NCBI GenBank assembly: GCA_009469665.1 | Contig: SSTB01000144.1 | Coordinates: forward strand, 1-51,835 | Reading direction: 5' to 3' | Length of the DNA: 51,835 bases | Origin: Azonexaceae bacterium | GTDB taxonomy: Bacteria; Pseudomonadota; Gammaproteobacteria; Burkholderiales; Rhodocyclaceae | In this document: positions 7,927 through 16,472 of the stretch, piece after piece | How positions within the stretch are numbered: position 1 is the stretch's first letter | Layout: each line of letters begins with the position of its first letter | The notes under the pieces: model-generated | Databases searched by the model: none | Told to the model about the DNA's origin: nothing | The model's input: the letters and a program-made list of their open reading frames with translations, nothing else | Made by a program: the position numbers and the translations under genes

Positions 7927-9141
7927 ATGCCCCGCTACGCCTACCGTGGCCGCCGGGGCGGCGACGCCGTGCAGGGGGTGCTGGAAGGCGCCAGCGCCGC
8001 GGCGGTGGCCGAAGTGCTGCAGGGCCAGGGCGTCGTTCCGCTCGACATCAGCGAAAGCGCCGACGTGGGCGCCGGCTTCGAAATCAATCTGTTCAAGCCC
8101 CAGGTCGGGCACCTGGACCTGCTGCTCTTCTCGCGCCAGATCCACACCCTGCTCAAGGCCGGCGTGCCCATCATGCGGGCCCTCAACGGCTTGCAAGAAT
8201 CGGCCGTCAACCCGGCCATGAAGGATGTCATCAGGGACGTGCGCGAAAGCCTGGAAGCGGGCCGCGAGCTTTCCGTCTCCCTCGGCCGCCACCCCAAGGT
8301 CTTTTCCCCCTTCTACCTCTCCATGGTGCGGGTGGGCGAATCCACCGGGTTGCTGGAGGAAGTCTTCTTCCGTCTCTTCGAACACCTGGAGTTCGAGCGC
8401 TTCATGCGGGAGCAGGTCAAATCGGCCCTGCGCTACCCCATGTTCGTCGTCATCGCCATGGCGGCGGCCATCGTCATCATCAACCTTTTCGTCATCCCGG
8501 CCTTCGCCAAAGTGTTCAAGGGCTTCGGGGCCGAACTGCCCCTCATGACCCGCATGCTCATCGGTTTTTCCGACTTCATGGTCGCCTGGTGGCCGGCCCT
8601 GCTGCTGGGGCTGGTGGCGGGGGCCTTCGCCTTCCGCACCTGGGTGCGCACCGATGCCGGCCGTTACCGCTGGGAAGCCATGACCCTGCGTTTCCCCATC
8701 GCCGGCAAGATCCTGCGCAAGGCCGCCCTGGCGCGCTTTGCGCGCAGCTTTGCCCTGGGCACCCGCAGCGGCGTGCCGGTCATGCAGGCCCTGGCCAACT
8801 CCGCCCAGACCGTCGACAACAGCTACATCGCGCAGCGCATCGACGGCATGCGGGACAGCGTCGAGCGCGGCGAAAGCGTGCTCAGGGCCGGCATCGCCAC
8901 CGGCATCTTCACGCCGGTCGTGTTGCAGATGATCGCCGTGGGCGAGGAATCCGGCGCCCTCGACGACATGATGGAAGAAATCGGCCAGATGTATCAGGCC
9001 GAAGTCGAATACGAACTGAAGACTCTCGGCCAGCAGATCGAGCCCATCCTCATCGTCAGCCTGGGCATCCTCGTCCTCATCCTCGCCCTGGGCGTCTTCC
9101 TGCCCATGTGGGATCTGGGCAAGGCCGCCTTCAAGAAGTAG
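7927..9141 (+). CDS. mshG: MSHA inner-membrane platform protein MshG
   Basis: A 404-residue GspF/PilC-family protein with two type II secretion F domains (about 70-190 and 270-395) and three membrane segments (about 170-195, 220-240, 375-397). It is the rotor/platform on which MshE acts. The start MPRYAYRGRRGGDAVQGVLE matches the family N-terminus. It lies 121 bp after mshE, with a repeat remnant in the gap, and 8 bp before a pilin-like gene. Confidence 0.92.
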   Translation: MPRYAYRGRRGGDAVQGVLEGASAAAVAEVLQGQGVVPLDISESADVGAGFEINLFKPQVGHLDLLLFSRQIHTLLKAGVPIMRALNGLQESAVNPAMKDVIRDVRESLEAGRELSVSLGRHPKVFSPFYLSMVRVGESTGLLEEVFFRLFEHLEFERFMREQVKSALRYPMFVVIAMAAAIVIINLFVIPAFAKVFKGFGAELPLMTRMLIGFSDFMVAWWPALLLGLVAGAFAFRTWVRTDAGRYRWEAMTLRFPIAGKILRKAALARFARSFALGTRSGVPVMQALANSAQTVDNSYIAQRIDGMRDSVERGESVLRAGIATGIFTPVVLQMIAVGEESGALDDMMEEIGQMYQAEVEYELKTLGQQIEPILIVSLGILVLILALGVFLPMWDLGKAAFKK

Positions 9142-9149
9142 GCCCGGCC

Positions 9150-9662
9150 ATGCCCCGCAAGCCCCCCGCGCCCGGCTTCACCCTCATCGAACTCATCGTC
9201 GTCGTCGCCGTGGTGGCGGTCCTGGTGGGGGTCGGGGCCAACCGTCTGGCGGGCTACCAGGAGGCGGCGGAAGCCGCGGCGGCGGAAAGCAGCTTCATCA
9301 CCCTGCGCAGCGCCCTGCACATCCGCTCGGCCGAACTCATCGCCGCCAACCGCTGGGACGAACTGCGCCGCCTCGCCGCCCGCAACCCCTTCGACATCCT
9401 GGAACAGAAGCCGGCCAGCTACGCCGGCCTCCTCGACGGGACGGCGGCACCCGGGCGCTGGTACTACGACCGCCGGGAAGGCGCCGTGGTCTACAAGGTG
9501 CAGCGGGACGAACACTTCGGTCCCCCGGCGGCGGGCGGAGAAATGCGCTTCGCCGTCGTGGGCCGCAACACGGCCGGGCAGGCGGTGAGCGGCGAAGGCA
9601 TCGCCTACGTCACCCTCCAGGCCCGCGGCGAATACCGCTGGTACGACCGTGCCATCCGCTGA
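9150..9662 (+). CDS. Type IV prepilin-like protein of the MSHA locus
   Basis: A 170-residue protein with the prepilin signature PGFTLIELIVVVAVVAVLVG: a positively charged leader, cleavage after Gly and Glu at +5, then a hydrophobic helix. The rest is a charged globular domain without the C-terminal cysteine loop seen in the next two pilins. It occupies the mshF/mshB position between mshG and mshA; which of these it corresponds to cannot be settled by reading. ATG 9150 is chosen because it gives a normal 9-residue leader, 8 bp after mshG. Confidence 0.82.
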   Translation: MPRKPPAPGFTLIELIVVVAVVAVLVGVGANRLAGYQEAAEAAAAESSFITLRSALHIRSAELIAANRWDELRRLAARNPFDILEQKPASYAGLLDGTAAPGRWYYDRREGAVVYKVQRDEHFGPPAAGGEMRFAVVGRNTAGQAVSGEGIAYVTLQARGEYRWYDRAIR

Positions 9663-9779
9663 ACGCAGCCCCTTTCCAGCGCCTGCCTCTCCCGCTCTGC
9701 GGAAGAGGCGAGGGGAGGGGGCGTCCCCCGTCGCTTACCGTGAACACGCCCTATCGGGCGCCCCAGCCCACTCCACGGC

Positions 9780-9807
9780 TTGTTTCACCTCTCACCTTTG
9801 TTATAGT
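9780..9807 (+). promoter_or_regulatory. Candidate sigma-70 promoter for the pilin genes
   Basis: TTGTTT (9780-9785), a 16-bp spacer and TATAGT (9802-9807) lie in the 202-bp gap before the second pilin gene, whose start is at 9865 behind GGAGGAAA. The gap is the longest in the pilin half of the locus. A separate promoter here would allow pilin to be made at a higher level than the ATPase. Pattern match only. Confidence 0.4.
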
Positions 9808-9864
9808 GCCTCAGGTTTTGCCCGAGGCGGCCGTAAACCCTCGTCATCCCCCGGAGGAAATCCG

Positions 9865-10380
9865 ATGCCCTTGCGCTCCCGCGGCTTCACCCTCATCGAA
9901 CTGATCGTCGTCATCATCATTCTCGGCATCCTCGCCGCCGTGGCCCTGCCGCGCTTCGTCGATCTCCAGGTCCAGGCCCGCCAGGCTAAGCTGCAGGGCG
10001 CCGTGGGCGCGGTGCGCTCCGGCTCGGTGCTCTTCCACGCCCAGTGCCTCGCCGCCCTGGGCAGCCCGACACCGCCTTCCAACTGCAATTCCCTCACCAT
10101 GGAAGGCGCTGCGGTCACCGGCGTCAATCAGTACCCCACCGCCGACGCCTCGGGCATCGTGCGCGTGGCGGGGCTCAACGCCGGCGCGGCGGGCAGCGGG
10201 GTCGATTACGAGACCACCGGCGGGGGCGGCGGCTCCGGCTCGGTGCTCACCATCTCCGTGCCCACTCCCACCAGCGGCTCCTGCCAATTCACCTACACCG
10301 CCGCCACCCTTTCGGGAACCCAGGTGGTCGCCCCCGTGGTGACCCTCTCGGGGACCGGCACCTCGACCAATTGCAACTGA
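9865..10380 (+). CDS. Type IV pilin, MshA/MshB type
   Basis: A 171-residue prepilin with leader MPLRSRG, processed N-terminus FTLIELIVVIIILGILAAVA and a glycine/serine-rich C-terminal half. It has four cysteines, two near 68-75 and two flanking a C-terminal loop (SCQFTY ... TNCN). Strong ribosome binding site GGAGG at 9853-9857. It resembles MSHA pilins closely and is paralogous to the next gene; it could be MshB or a second structural pilin. A T8 tract follows the stop (10390-10397). Confidence 0.88.
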   Translation: MPLRSRGFTLIELIVVIIILGILAAVALPRFVDLQVQARQAKLQGAVGAVRSGSVLFHAQCLAALGSPTPPSNCNSLTMEGAAVTGVNQYPTADASGIVRVAGLNAGAAGSGVDYETTGGGGGSGSVLTISVPTPTSGSCQFTYTAATLSGTQVVAPVVTLSGTGTSTNCN

Positions 10381-10414
10381 TCTTCAGCGTTTTTTTTCGA
10401 AAAAGGACCACACC

Positions 10415-10852
10415 ATGAACAAAGCACGCGGTTTCACCCTCATCGAACTCATCGTCGTCATCGTCATCCTCGGCATCCTGGCGGCGACCGCCCTGCCCAA
10501 GTTCGTCGACCTGAGCTCCGATGCCCGCACCGGCGTCATGAAGGGCGTCGAAGCCTCCATGCGCGGCGCCAACACCATGCTGTACGGCAAGGCAGCCTCG
10601 CAGAACAAGCTCTCCGGCGCCCAGACCATTTCCGCCACCAGCACCATCAGCGTGGGCATCACCAACGGTTACGCCACCGACACCACCGAACTGGCCAAGG
10701 TCATGGACCTGTCCCCCTCGGGCGATTTCAACAACACCGGATCGGCGATCCAGCACAACGGCGCGACGACCGTCGCCAGTTGCCAAGTGGCCTATACGGC
10801 TGCCGGTGCGGGGGGTACGCCGAACTACGTGACCACGACCAGCGGTTGCTGA
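10415..10852 (+). CDS. mshA: MSHA major pilin MshA
   Basis: A 145-residue prepilin with leader MNKARG, cleavage before FTLIELIVVIVILGILAATA, the PKFVDLSSDAR segment typical of MSHA pilins, and a C-terminal disulfide loop bounded by cysteines in SCQVAY and TSGC. AAGGA lies 9 bp before the start. It is judged the major pilin from its compact length, best match to the MshA pattern and the terminator-like hairpin after it. Processing needs a prepilin peptidase; PilD at 40338-41201 is the only one in the window. Confidence 0.87.
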   Translation: MNKARGFTLIELIVVIVILGILAATALPKFVDLSSDARTGVMKGVEASMRGANTMLYGKAASQNKLSGAQTISATSTISVGITNGYATDTTELAKVMDLSPSGDFNNTGSAIQHNGATTVASCQVAYTAAGAGGTPNYVTTTSGC

Positions 10853-10892
10853 TCCGGGGTTTCGTGCTCCAGAGCGGGGGTGCCGCTCGGTC

Positions 10893-10926
10893 GGCCTGCG
10901 CCCCCGCCAGCGCCCGCAGGCCTTTT
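10893..10926 (+). terminator. Hairpin plus T4 after mshA, possible partial terminator
   Basis: Perfect 8-bp arms GGCCTGCG (10893-10900) and CGCAGGCC (10915-10922) around a 14-base loop are followed by TTTT. It lies between mshA and mshC. The short T-run and long loop suggest attenuation rather than full termination. Confidence 0.45.
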
Positions 10927-10956
10927 GGACCCTTTGCAGCCCAGTCTGCCCCGAGC

Positions 10957-11406
10957 ATGCAGCGCGGATTCACCCTCACCGAGCTGGTGGTGACCATCGT
11001 CATCGCCGGCATCTTGGCGGCGGTGGCCCTGCCGCGCTTTTTTGGCGATACCGGCTTCGAAGCGCGCCAGTTCCGTGATGAGACCGTCGCCGCCCTGCGC
11101 CTGGCGCAGAAGTCAGCCATCGCCGCCCGGCGCACGGTGTGCGCCAGCTTTGCCGCTTCCCAGGTGGATTTCCGCATTTCCAGCACTCAGGGGGCCGCGG
11201 ATTGTTCCACCGGCGCCGCCCTGGGGAACCCGTCCGGCGGGGGCGATCTTTCCGTCAGCGCGCCTTCCGGGGTGAGCTTTTCCCCCGTTCCGGCGGCCCT
11301 GGTCTTCGATTCCGCCGGGCGGCCGGGGACGGCGGCGAGCCTCACCGTGGCCGGCCTGGAAAGCCTGCCGGTTACCGTGGAGGCGGAAACGGGCTATGTG
11401 CACTGA
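10957..11406 (+). CDS. mshC: MSHA minor pilin MshC
   Basis: A 149-residue GspH/MshC-type pseudopilin. It begins MQRGFTLTELVVTIVIAGILAAVALPRFF, with a four-residue leader and Glu at +5, followed by the GspH-like helix EARQFRDETVAALRLAQKSAIAARRTVC. It probably belongs to the tip or initiation complex. The TGA stop (11404-11406) is formed at the left edge of the repeat element inserted behind it. Confidence 0.85.
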   Translation: MQRGFTLTELVVTIVIAGILAAVALPRFFGDTGFEARQFRDETVAALRLAQKSAIAARRTVCASFAASQVDFRISSTQGAADCSTGAALGNPSGGGDLSVSAPSGVSFSPVPAALVFDSAGRPGTAASLTVAGLESLPVTVEAETGYVH

Positions 11407-11567
11407 GAGCCTGTGAAAATTTTCGTTCACCCCCGCTCGTCATGCCCAACTGCGCCCGCTCGGCGTTGCCAATGCGCGCCATAGCCCGAGCTATGGCTGT
11501 GCTTGGCGCCTTGATCGTGCACAGCTGTGCACGCCGCTCGGGCGCGCCCGAAAAATTCACAGGCTCT
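11406..11567. repeat. 162-bp inverted-repeat (MITE-like) element, copy between mshC and mshD
   Basis: Terminal inverted repeats AGAGCCTGTGAAAATTTTCG and the complement of CGAAAAATTCACAGGCTCT bound the element. TGA stands on both sides (11404-11406 and 11567-11569). Inside are a perfect hairpin GCCATAGC-CCGA-GCTATGGC (11478-11497) and a 16-bp palindrome GTGCACAGCTGTGCAC (11517-11532). It has no coding capacity. About nine in ten bases agree with the copy at 22032-22193 by eye. Confidence 0.85.
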
Positions 11568-11582
11568 GAGCCCCGCCGGTCC

Positions 11583-12155
11583 ATGGCCGGCGTCACCCTC
11601 ATCGAGCAGATCGTGTTCATCGTCATCGTCAGCGTGGGGGTGATCGGCGTGCTGTCCACCCTGGGGCCATCGCTGCGCTTTTCCGCCGACCCCCAGGTCA
11701 GGAAGCAGCAACTGGCGGTGGCCGAAGCGGTGCTGGCCGAAATCCTGCACCAGCCCTACACCTATTGCGATCCGGACGACGCCAACGCCTCCACCGCAAC
11801 CCTTTCCGGCACGTCGCCCACCTGCGCCAGCACCGACCAGGACAACGGCGGCGGCGTCCTGGGCCCCATTCCCTCCGGCGAGACGCGCAGCGCCACCGCT
11901 CCCGGCACCATGTTCGACAACGTGGCGGACTATGCCGGCTACGCCCAGAGCAACGTCACCGACCTCAATGGCGGCAATGCCGTGAGCGGCCTGAATGTGA
12001 GCGTCGCGGTGAGCCGCATCGGCGCCGCCTACAGCGCCGGGGGCAGTCCCCTGCCGGCGGGGGCGGCCTTGAAGATCGACGTGACGGTCAGCGGCGGCGG
12101 TGCCGAAGCTCTGACCCTCTCCGGCTACCGCTTCCGCTATGCGCCCCTGTACTGA
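11583..12155 (+). CDS. mshD: MSHA minor pilin MshD, leader shortened by a repeat insertion
   Basis: A prepilin-like protein of 190 residues from ATG 11583. It reads MAGVTLIEQIVFIVIVSVGV, so cleavage after Gly3 leaves an unusually short three-residue leader; +1 is Val in place of Phe. The in-frame codons upstream encode PRRS, which looks like the missing basic part of a leader, and then run into the repeat element without an ATG. The original start was therefore probably displaced. No good ribosome binding site is seen. The rest, with a C-terminal ALTLSGYRFRYAP, is typical of MshD. Confidence 0.8.
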   Translation: MAGVTLIEQIVFIVIVSVGVIGVLSTLGPSLRFSADPQVRKQQLAVAEAVLAEILHQPYTYCDPDDANASTATLSGTSPTCASTDQDNGGGVLGPIPSGETRSATAPGTMFDNVADYAGYAQSNVTDLNGGNAVSGLNVSVAVSRIGAAYSAGGSPLPAGAALKIDVTVSGGGAEALTLSGYRFRYAPLY

Positions 12156-12960
12156 GTCCCGCGCTGCCGGCTTCACCCTGGTGGAGATGATCGTCTCCAT
12201 CGTGGTGGCCGGGGTGCTGCTTGCCCTGGTGGGCATGTTCGGGCGCTGGCAGATCCAGTCCTATTTCGACCTTTCCAGCCGCGCCGCCCTCACCGACGCC
12301 GCCGACACCGCCGTGCGCCGCATCAGCCGGGAACTCCAGACGGCCCTGCCCAACAGCGTGCGGGCCAGCGGCAACTATCTCGAATACATCCCCATCAAGG
12401 ACGCTGGTCGCTACCGCGCCGAGAGCGACGGGAGCGGCAGCGTCTTCCCCCTCGATTTCGGCAGCACCGCCAGCGCCAGCAAGTTCGACGTCCTGGGGCC
12501 GACGGTGGCCATCGCCAGCGGCGACCAGGTGGTCGTCTACAACCTGGGTCTGCCCGGTTCCGACGCCTACGCCGGCGCCCCCAACAACCGCCGCACGCCG
12601 AGCACTACGGGGGCCGCCCTGAGCCAGGTGGAATCCGCCGCCGCCTTCGCCTTTCCCTATGCCTCGCCGGCCAACCGCTTCCAGGTGGTGGGCAATCCGG
12701 TGACTTTCGAATGCGACCCCGGCGCCGGGGTCATCCGGCGTTATAGCGGCTACGGTTTCCTGCCCAGCCAGCCGGTGGCCGCCGCCACCATGGCCGCCGG
12801 CTCCAGCGCGCTTCTGGTGGCCCAGGTGGCGGCCTGCTCCTTCGCCTACGAACCCGGCGCCAGCCAGCGCAACGGCATCGTCACCGTGCGCCTCAGCCTC
12901 TCGGCCAACGACGAGACGGTGCAGGTGCTCAACCAGGTGGAAATCCTCAACACGCCATGA
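12139..12960 (+). CDS. mshO: MSHA minor pilin MshO
   Basis: A 273-residue prepilin with leader MRPCTESRAAG before FTLVEMIVSIVVAGVLLALVG. The large C-terminal domain has two cysteines, one near the middle (FECDPGAG) and one near the end (AACSFAYEPG). It overlaps mshD by 17 bases and mshP by four (ATGA), so translation is coupled. Known MshO proteins are accessory pilins of the MSHA tip; length agrees. Confidence 0.87.
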   Translation: MRPCTESRAAGFTLVEMIVSIVVAGVLLALVGMFGRWQIQSYFDLSSRAALTDAADTAVRRISRELQTALPNSVRASGNYLEYIPIKDAGRYRAESDGSGSVFPLDFGSTASASKFDVLGPTVAIASGDQVVVYNLGLPGSDAYAGAPNNRRTPSTTGAALSQVESAAAFAFPYASPANRFQVVGNPVTFECDPGAGVIRRYSGYGFLPSQPVAAATMAAGSSALLVAQVAACSFAYEPGASQRNGIVTVRLSLSANDETVQVLNQVEILNTP

Positions 12961-13439
12961 TCCAGCGCCCTTCCTCCGCCCTGCGGGCCCAGCGCGGCGT
13001 GTCCATCCTGACCGCCATCTTCCTCCTGCTGCTCTTCGGCCTCCTCGCAGCCCTCATGGCCCGGGTCATTTCGGCCAGCCACGCCACCGCGGCGGAAGAT
13101 CTCATCGGTGCACGCAGCTATCAGGCGGCGCGGGGCGGCGTCGAATGGGGCCTCTACCAGGTGCTCGACCCCAGCGACGCGACGGCGACCGCGCCCAGCG
13201 CCCCGCTGCCCGCGTGTTTCGCCAACGGCACCGTGCTCAGCGGCCTGGGCGCGACGGTGACGGTCGATTGCACCGCCTACGGTCCGTATACCGAAGGCAG
13301 CAAGGCCATCCGCATCTACCGCATCGCCGCCACGGCCACCAACCCCGGCCCCGGCGGCCTCAGCGTCGAGCGCCGGGTGGAGGTCACCACCGAGAAATGC
13401 CGCGATGGGGCGAGCAGCACGGCACCCTATGCTTGCTAA
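12957..13439 (+). CDS. mshP: MSHA biogenesis protein MshP
   Basis: A 160-residue PilX/MshP-like protein. The N-terminal part QRGVSILTAIFLLLLFGLLAALMA has the Gly-Val cleavage position but lacks the Glu+5 typical of pilins, as is usual for MshP. The segment YQAARGGVEWGLYQVL is typical of PilX-like proteins. It is translationally coupled to mshO (4-base overlap) and overlaps mshQ by 11 bases. Confidence 0.84.
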   Translation: MIQRPSSALRAQRGVSILTAIFLLLLFGLLAALMARVISASHATAAEDLIGARSYQAARGGVEWGLYQVLDPSDATATAPSAPLPACFANGTVLSGLGATVTVDCTAYGPYTEGSKAIRIYRIAATATNPGPGGLSVERRVEVTTEKCRDGASSTAPYAC

Positions 13440-16410
13440 GACTTCTGGTGGCAGGAGGGCCTGGGCTTCCGTCCTGGGTCTGGTCTTCCTGGCTGGGGCG
13501 GTGCCCCTGGCCGGTGCCGCAGTGACGGAACTCAATTCCTCCGGCGGTACCTCGGCCACCAATGGCCTGCACATCTACATCGAGGATACGACCAAGATGC
13601 AGGTGCGCCGGCTCAACAACACGGGCCAGGTCTATCTGCCCTCGGCGGTGCCCCCCAGCAATAGCCTAGACAACGGCATCTTCTTGCGCGCCAACGGCAC
13701 CATCTACGGTCCCCGTCACACGGTGTCCACCTTCAACACGGCGACGGCCTTTCCGATCAGTTCCATCTCGGCGGCTTCCCCGGCCAATCCCATCGCCAAC
13801 GGCATCACCCAGACCGCCGTGGGGGTCTACGGAGTGAGCAGCGGCCCATTGCTGACCATAGAGTACAAGTACCTGCGTCCCTACGATTTCGTCACCCTGA
13901 CGGTCACCCTGGACATTCCGGCCGGCTACCCGGTGAGCGCCGCCAACCCGGTGCGCTATTACCACGCCATCGACACCTATCTGGGGGGCAGCGACAACGG
14001 CTGCGGCGTGACCTTCGTGGATAGCAACGGCCGCCGCGTCGTGGGCACCTATCCGCCCGCCTCGGGCACCACCTGCCCGTCGAGCAGCAGCATCCCGTCC
14101 GGGGTGAGCATCATCGAATCCTTCCGGGAGCGCAGCGGGCAGAATTTCACCCGCTACTGCACGGCGCGCTGGAGCGACTTCTGGGACATCACCAGTCCCT
14201 ACGCCAACTGCGCCGTCTACAACCCCAGTCAATGGACCAATTCGGTCACCACCACCTACCAGGACACCGGGGTGGGCATCGAGTATGACTTCACCGCCAC
14301 GGGCACCTACGTCTTTTCCTACGATTTCGTCATCGGCTCGCCGGCGGTGCCGCCCTACGATCATCTGGAGCTGCGCTACGACCCGGGCGGCGCCCTGTGT
14401 CCCTTCACCGTGACCGTGCTGGGCTGCACCTCCTCCACCGTCCCCTGCCCGGCGGGGAGCGAGCTCAACGCCAACCTGAGCGGCACTCTTACGGCGAGCA
14501 GCAGCGGCAGCGTCGCCCTGACACCTTCTTCCGGCGCCTTTTCCATCGCGGCGGGTACGCCCACCGCCACGCTGACCGCCCAGGAATCCACGGCCGGCGC
14601 CACGGTCACCCTGGGCGCCAGCGGCCTGAGCACCGCCCCCCTGAACGGCGTGCGCTGCTGGAACGGCAGCAGCGAAACCTGCAGCTTCACCGCCCCGTCG
14701 GTGTCGTGTTTCGCCTCCGATCTCGAAGCCTGCAGCAATCTGGTGGGTAGCCCGGCCCGCTGTGGCACCTCGGGCAATCGCCTTTATACCAAGGTCGTCG
14801 GCCAGGCCATGAGCTTCGATCTCGTCGCCCTGAAAGACACGCCCAAAGTGGTCGATACCGCCTTCAACAGCGGCGCGACCACTCCGGTGGACGTGGATCT
14901 GGTGAGCAGTGCCGGAACCACGGTCGATGGCACCACCCGTTGTCCCACGGGAGGGACCGCCCTGCCCGCGGTGATGCTCCAGAAAGTCTTCTTCACCGCC
15001 GGACGCCCTGCCTCGGCTACCACCTACACAGTTCCGGCCGGCGAAAATGTCCTGGCCCAGCGCAACGTCTGGGTGCGCTTCAACCAGGGGGCAGGGGGCA
15101 TTCTGTGCTCCAGCGATCGCTTCGCCATCCGTCCTGCCGCCTTCACCAGCGTGACTTCGCCCGATGCCAACGCCGATGCCGGGGGAACGAATGCCGCTGC
15201 CACGCCGATCCTGCGCGCCGGCAGCACCGCGTTCACCCTCACCGCGAACAGTGCCACACCGGGTTACGACGGAACGCCAGGCATCGATTCCTCCCTGCTC
15301 GAATGGCTCTCGGCCCCCAGCGCCACGGGCAGTCTGAGCGGCAGCTTCACCACTGCCGCCTCGGCGGCCAGCGGCAACGGCGCCAGCGGTTCGGCCTTCT
15401 TCTACGACGAAGTGGGGTATTTCCGCATCAAGGCCAAGGGCGTCGTGGACAGCGCCTTCACCGCCTCCTATCAGGACGGTTCCGACACCGTCTGCGTCAA
15501 CACGGCACCCAACGACTTCCTGAATACGGCCGACAGCAGCGGCAAGGTCGGCTGCAAGTTCGGCAATACGGCGGCCAGTGCGTACTTCGGCCGCTTCGTC
15601 CCCGACCATTTCGATACCGCGGTCACCCAGGCTTGCGCAGCCGGCGGCTTCACCTATGCCGCACAGCCCTTCACGGTGGGGATCACCGCCCGCAACGCCG
15701 CCGGCGCCACGACCTTGAACTACCACGGGGCCGCGGCTTTCGCCAAAGCCACCACCCTGTCGGCCTGGGATGCGGCCGGCAGCGCAGCCAATCCCGGCCC
15801 CGGCGCGCTGGTCGGCACCGCCGTGGCGGCGGCTGCCTTCACCAACGGGGTGGCGAGCGTGGCGACCCCGGCCTACGCCTTTTCCAATCCCGCCACGGTC
15901 GCCACAGCGGTGCGGGTCAGGGCCGTAGACGGCGATGGCGTCACCTCCCTGCGCAGCCTGCTCGCGGTGAGCGTGGAGGGCGCCGCCCAGGTGAACTCCG
16001 GCCGGCTGGTCATCGGCAACGCCTATGGCAACGAATTCCTGCCCCTGCCGGTGCGTTCCGAACTGCAGGTGTGGACCGCCGCCGGCTGGCAGCGCCACGG
16101 CGCGGACACCTGCACCGCCGCGGTGACGCCCACGGCGGCCAATGGGGGCCTGGTTTTCGCCACCCAGACGCCCCTCAATCAGTTGGCGGCCGGAGAGACG
16201 ACGGCCAGCCTGGCGTCCCCGGTCCTTTCCGGCAACCTGGGACTGCGCCTGAGCGCCCCGGGAGCCGGCAATTTCGGCTATGTGGACATCGCCGGCTCGG
16301 TTCTGCGCGGAGCCAACACCTGGCTGCTGCTCGCGGCGCCCAGTTCCCGGGTCTGCTTTGGCAAGTGCGGCCCTCGGGCCGCGCTCATCTATTCGCGCGA
16401 GAGATACTAA
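13429..16410 (+). CDS. mshQ: MSHA biogenesis protein MshQ, large secreted adhesin-like protein
   Basis: A 993-residue protein with a signal peptide (about 1-31, before AAVTELNSS). It has an N-terminal beta-rich region to about 320, a Ser/Thr/Ala-rich middle with paired cysteines (CWNGSSETC, CFASDLEAC, CGTSG), and a C-terminal DUF6701-like region (about 560-990) ending CFGKCGPRAALIYSRERY. ATG 13429 is favoured over an in-frame ATG at 13405 because the signal peptide then has a normal n-region. MshQ proteins are thought to sit at the pilus tip; ligand unknown. It ends the pilin half of the locus. Confidence 0.85.
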   Translation: MLAKTSGGRRAWASVLGLVFLAGAVPLAGAAVTELNSSGGTSATNGLHIYIEDTTKMQVRRLNNTGQVYLPSAVPPSNSLDNGIFLRANGTIYGPRHTVSTFNTATAFPISSISAASPANPIANGITQTAVGVYGVSSGPLLTIEYKYLRPYDFVTLTVTLDIPAGYPVSAANPVRYYHAIDTYLGGSDNGCGVTFVDSNGRRVVGTYPPASGTTCPSSSSIPSGVSIIESFRERSGQNFTRYCTARWSDFWDITSPYANCAVYNPSQWTNSVTTTYQDTGVGIEYDFTATGTYVFSYDFVIGSPAVPPYDHLELRYDPGGALCPFTVTVLGCTSSTVPCPAGSELNANLSGTLTASSSGSVALTPSSGAFSIAAGTPTATLTAQESTAGATVTLGASGLSTAPLNGVRCWNGSSETCSFTAPSVSCFASDLEACSNLVGSPARCGTSGNRLYTKVVGQAMSFDLVALKDTPKVVDTAFNSGATTPVDVDLVSSAGTTVDGTTRCPTGGTALPAVMLQKVFFTAGRPASATTYTVPAGENVLAQRNVWVRFNQGAGGILCSSDRFAIRPAAFTSVTSPDANADAGGTNAAATPILRAGSTAFTLTANSATPGYDGTPGIDSSLLEWLSAPSATGSLSGSFTTAASAASGNGASGSAFFYDEVGYFRIKAKGVVDSAFTASYQDGSDTVCVNTAPNDFLNTADSSGKVGCKFGNTAASAYFGRFVPDHFDTAVTQACAAGGFTYAAQPFTVGITARNAAGATTLNYHGAAAFAKATTLSAWDAAGSAANPGPGALVGTAVAAAAFTNGVASVATPAYAFSNPATVATAVRVRAVDGDGVTSLRSLLAVSVEGAAQVNSGRLVIGNAYGNEFLPLPVRSELQVWTAAGWQRHGADTCTAAVTPTAANGGLVFATQTPLNQLAAGETTASLASPVLSGNLGLRLSAPGAGNFGYVDIAGSVLRGANTWLLLAAPSSRVCFGKCGPRAALIYSRERY

Positions 16411-16431
16411 AAATCGTTGAAATATAATATG

Positions 16432-16459
16432 TTGCAAGCTATCCTTTCGAAAATACTTT
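16432..16459 (+). promoter_or_regulatory. AT-rich gap before mshI, candidate promoter
   Basis: TTGCAA (16432-16437), 16 bp, then TACTTT (16454-16459) sit inside a 62-bp gap that is strikingly AT-rich against its GC-rich surroundings. It could give the mshI-mshN half its own transcript. Low-specificity match. Confidence 0.3.
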
Positions 16460-16472
16460 AGTTGGTGACGGG

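Noticed and set aside
10355..10380. GGCAC ... TTGCA resembling a sigma-54 promoter before mshA
   Set aside because: Distance between the GG and GC elements is about four bases too long for the -24/-12 rule, and it lies inside the preceding pilin gene.
11406..11567. The repeat as a classical intrinsic terminator between mshC and mshD
   Set aside because: It has hairpins but no U-tract after them, and the same sequence recurs elsewhere with terminal inverted repeats, which fits a mobile element better.
13666..16437. A 923-codon open frame antisense to mshQ
   Set aside because: Gly/Arg/Ala-rich low-information translation typical of GC-rich shadow frames; mshQ on the plus strand has signal peptide and family C-terminus.
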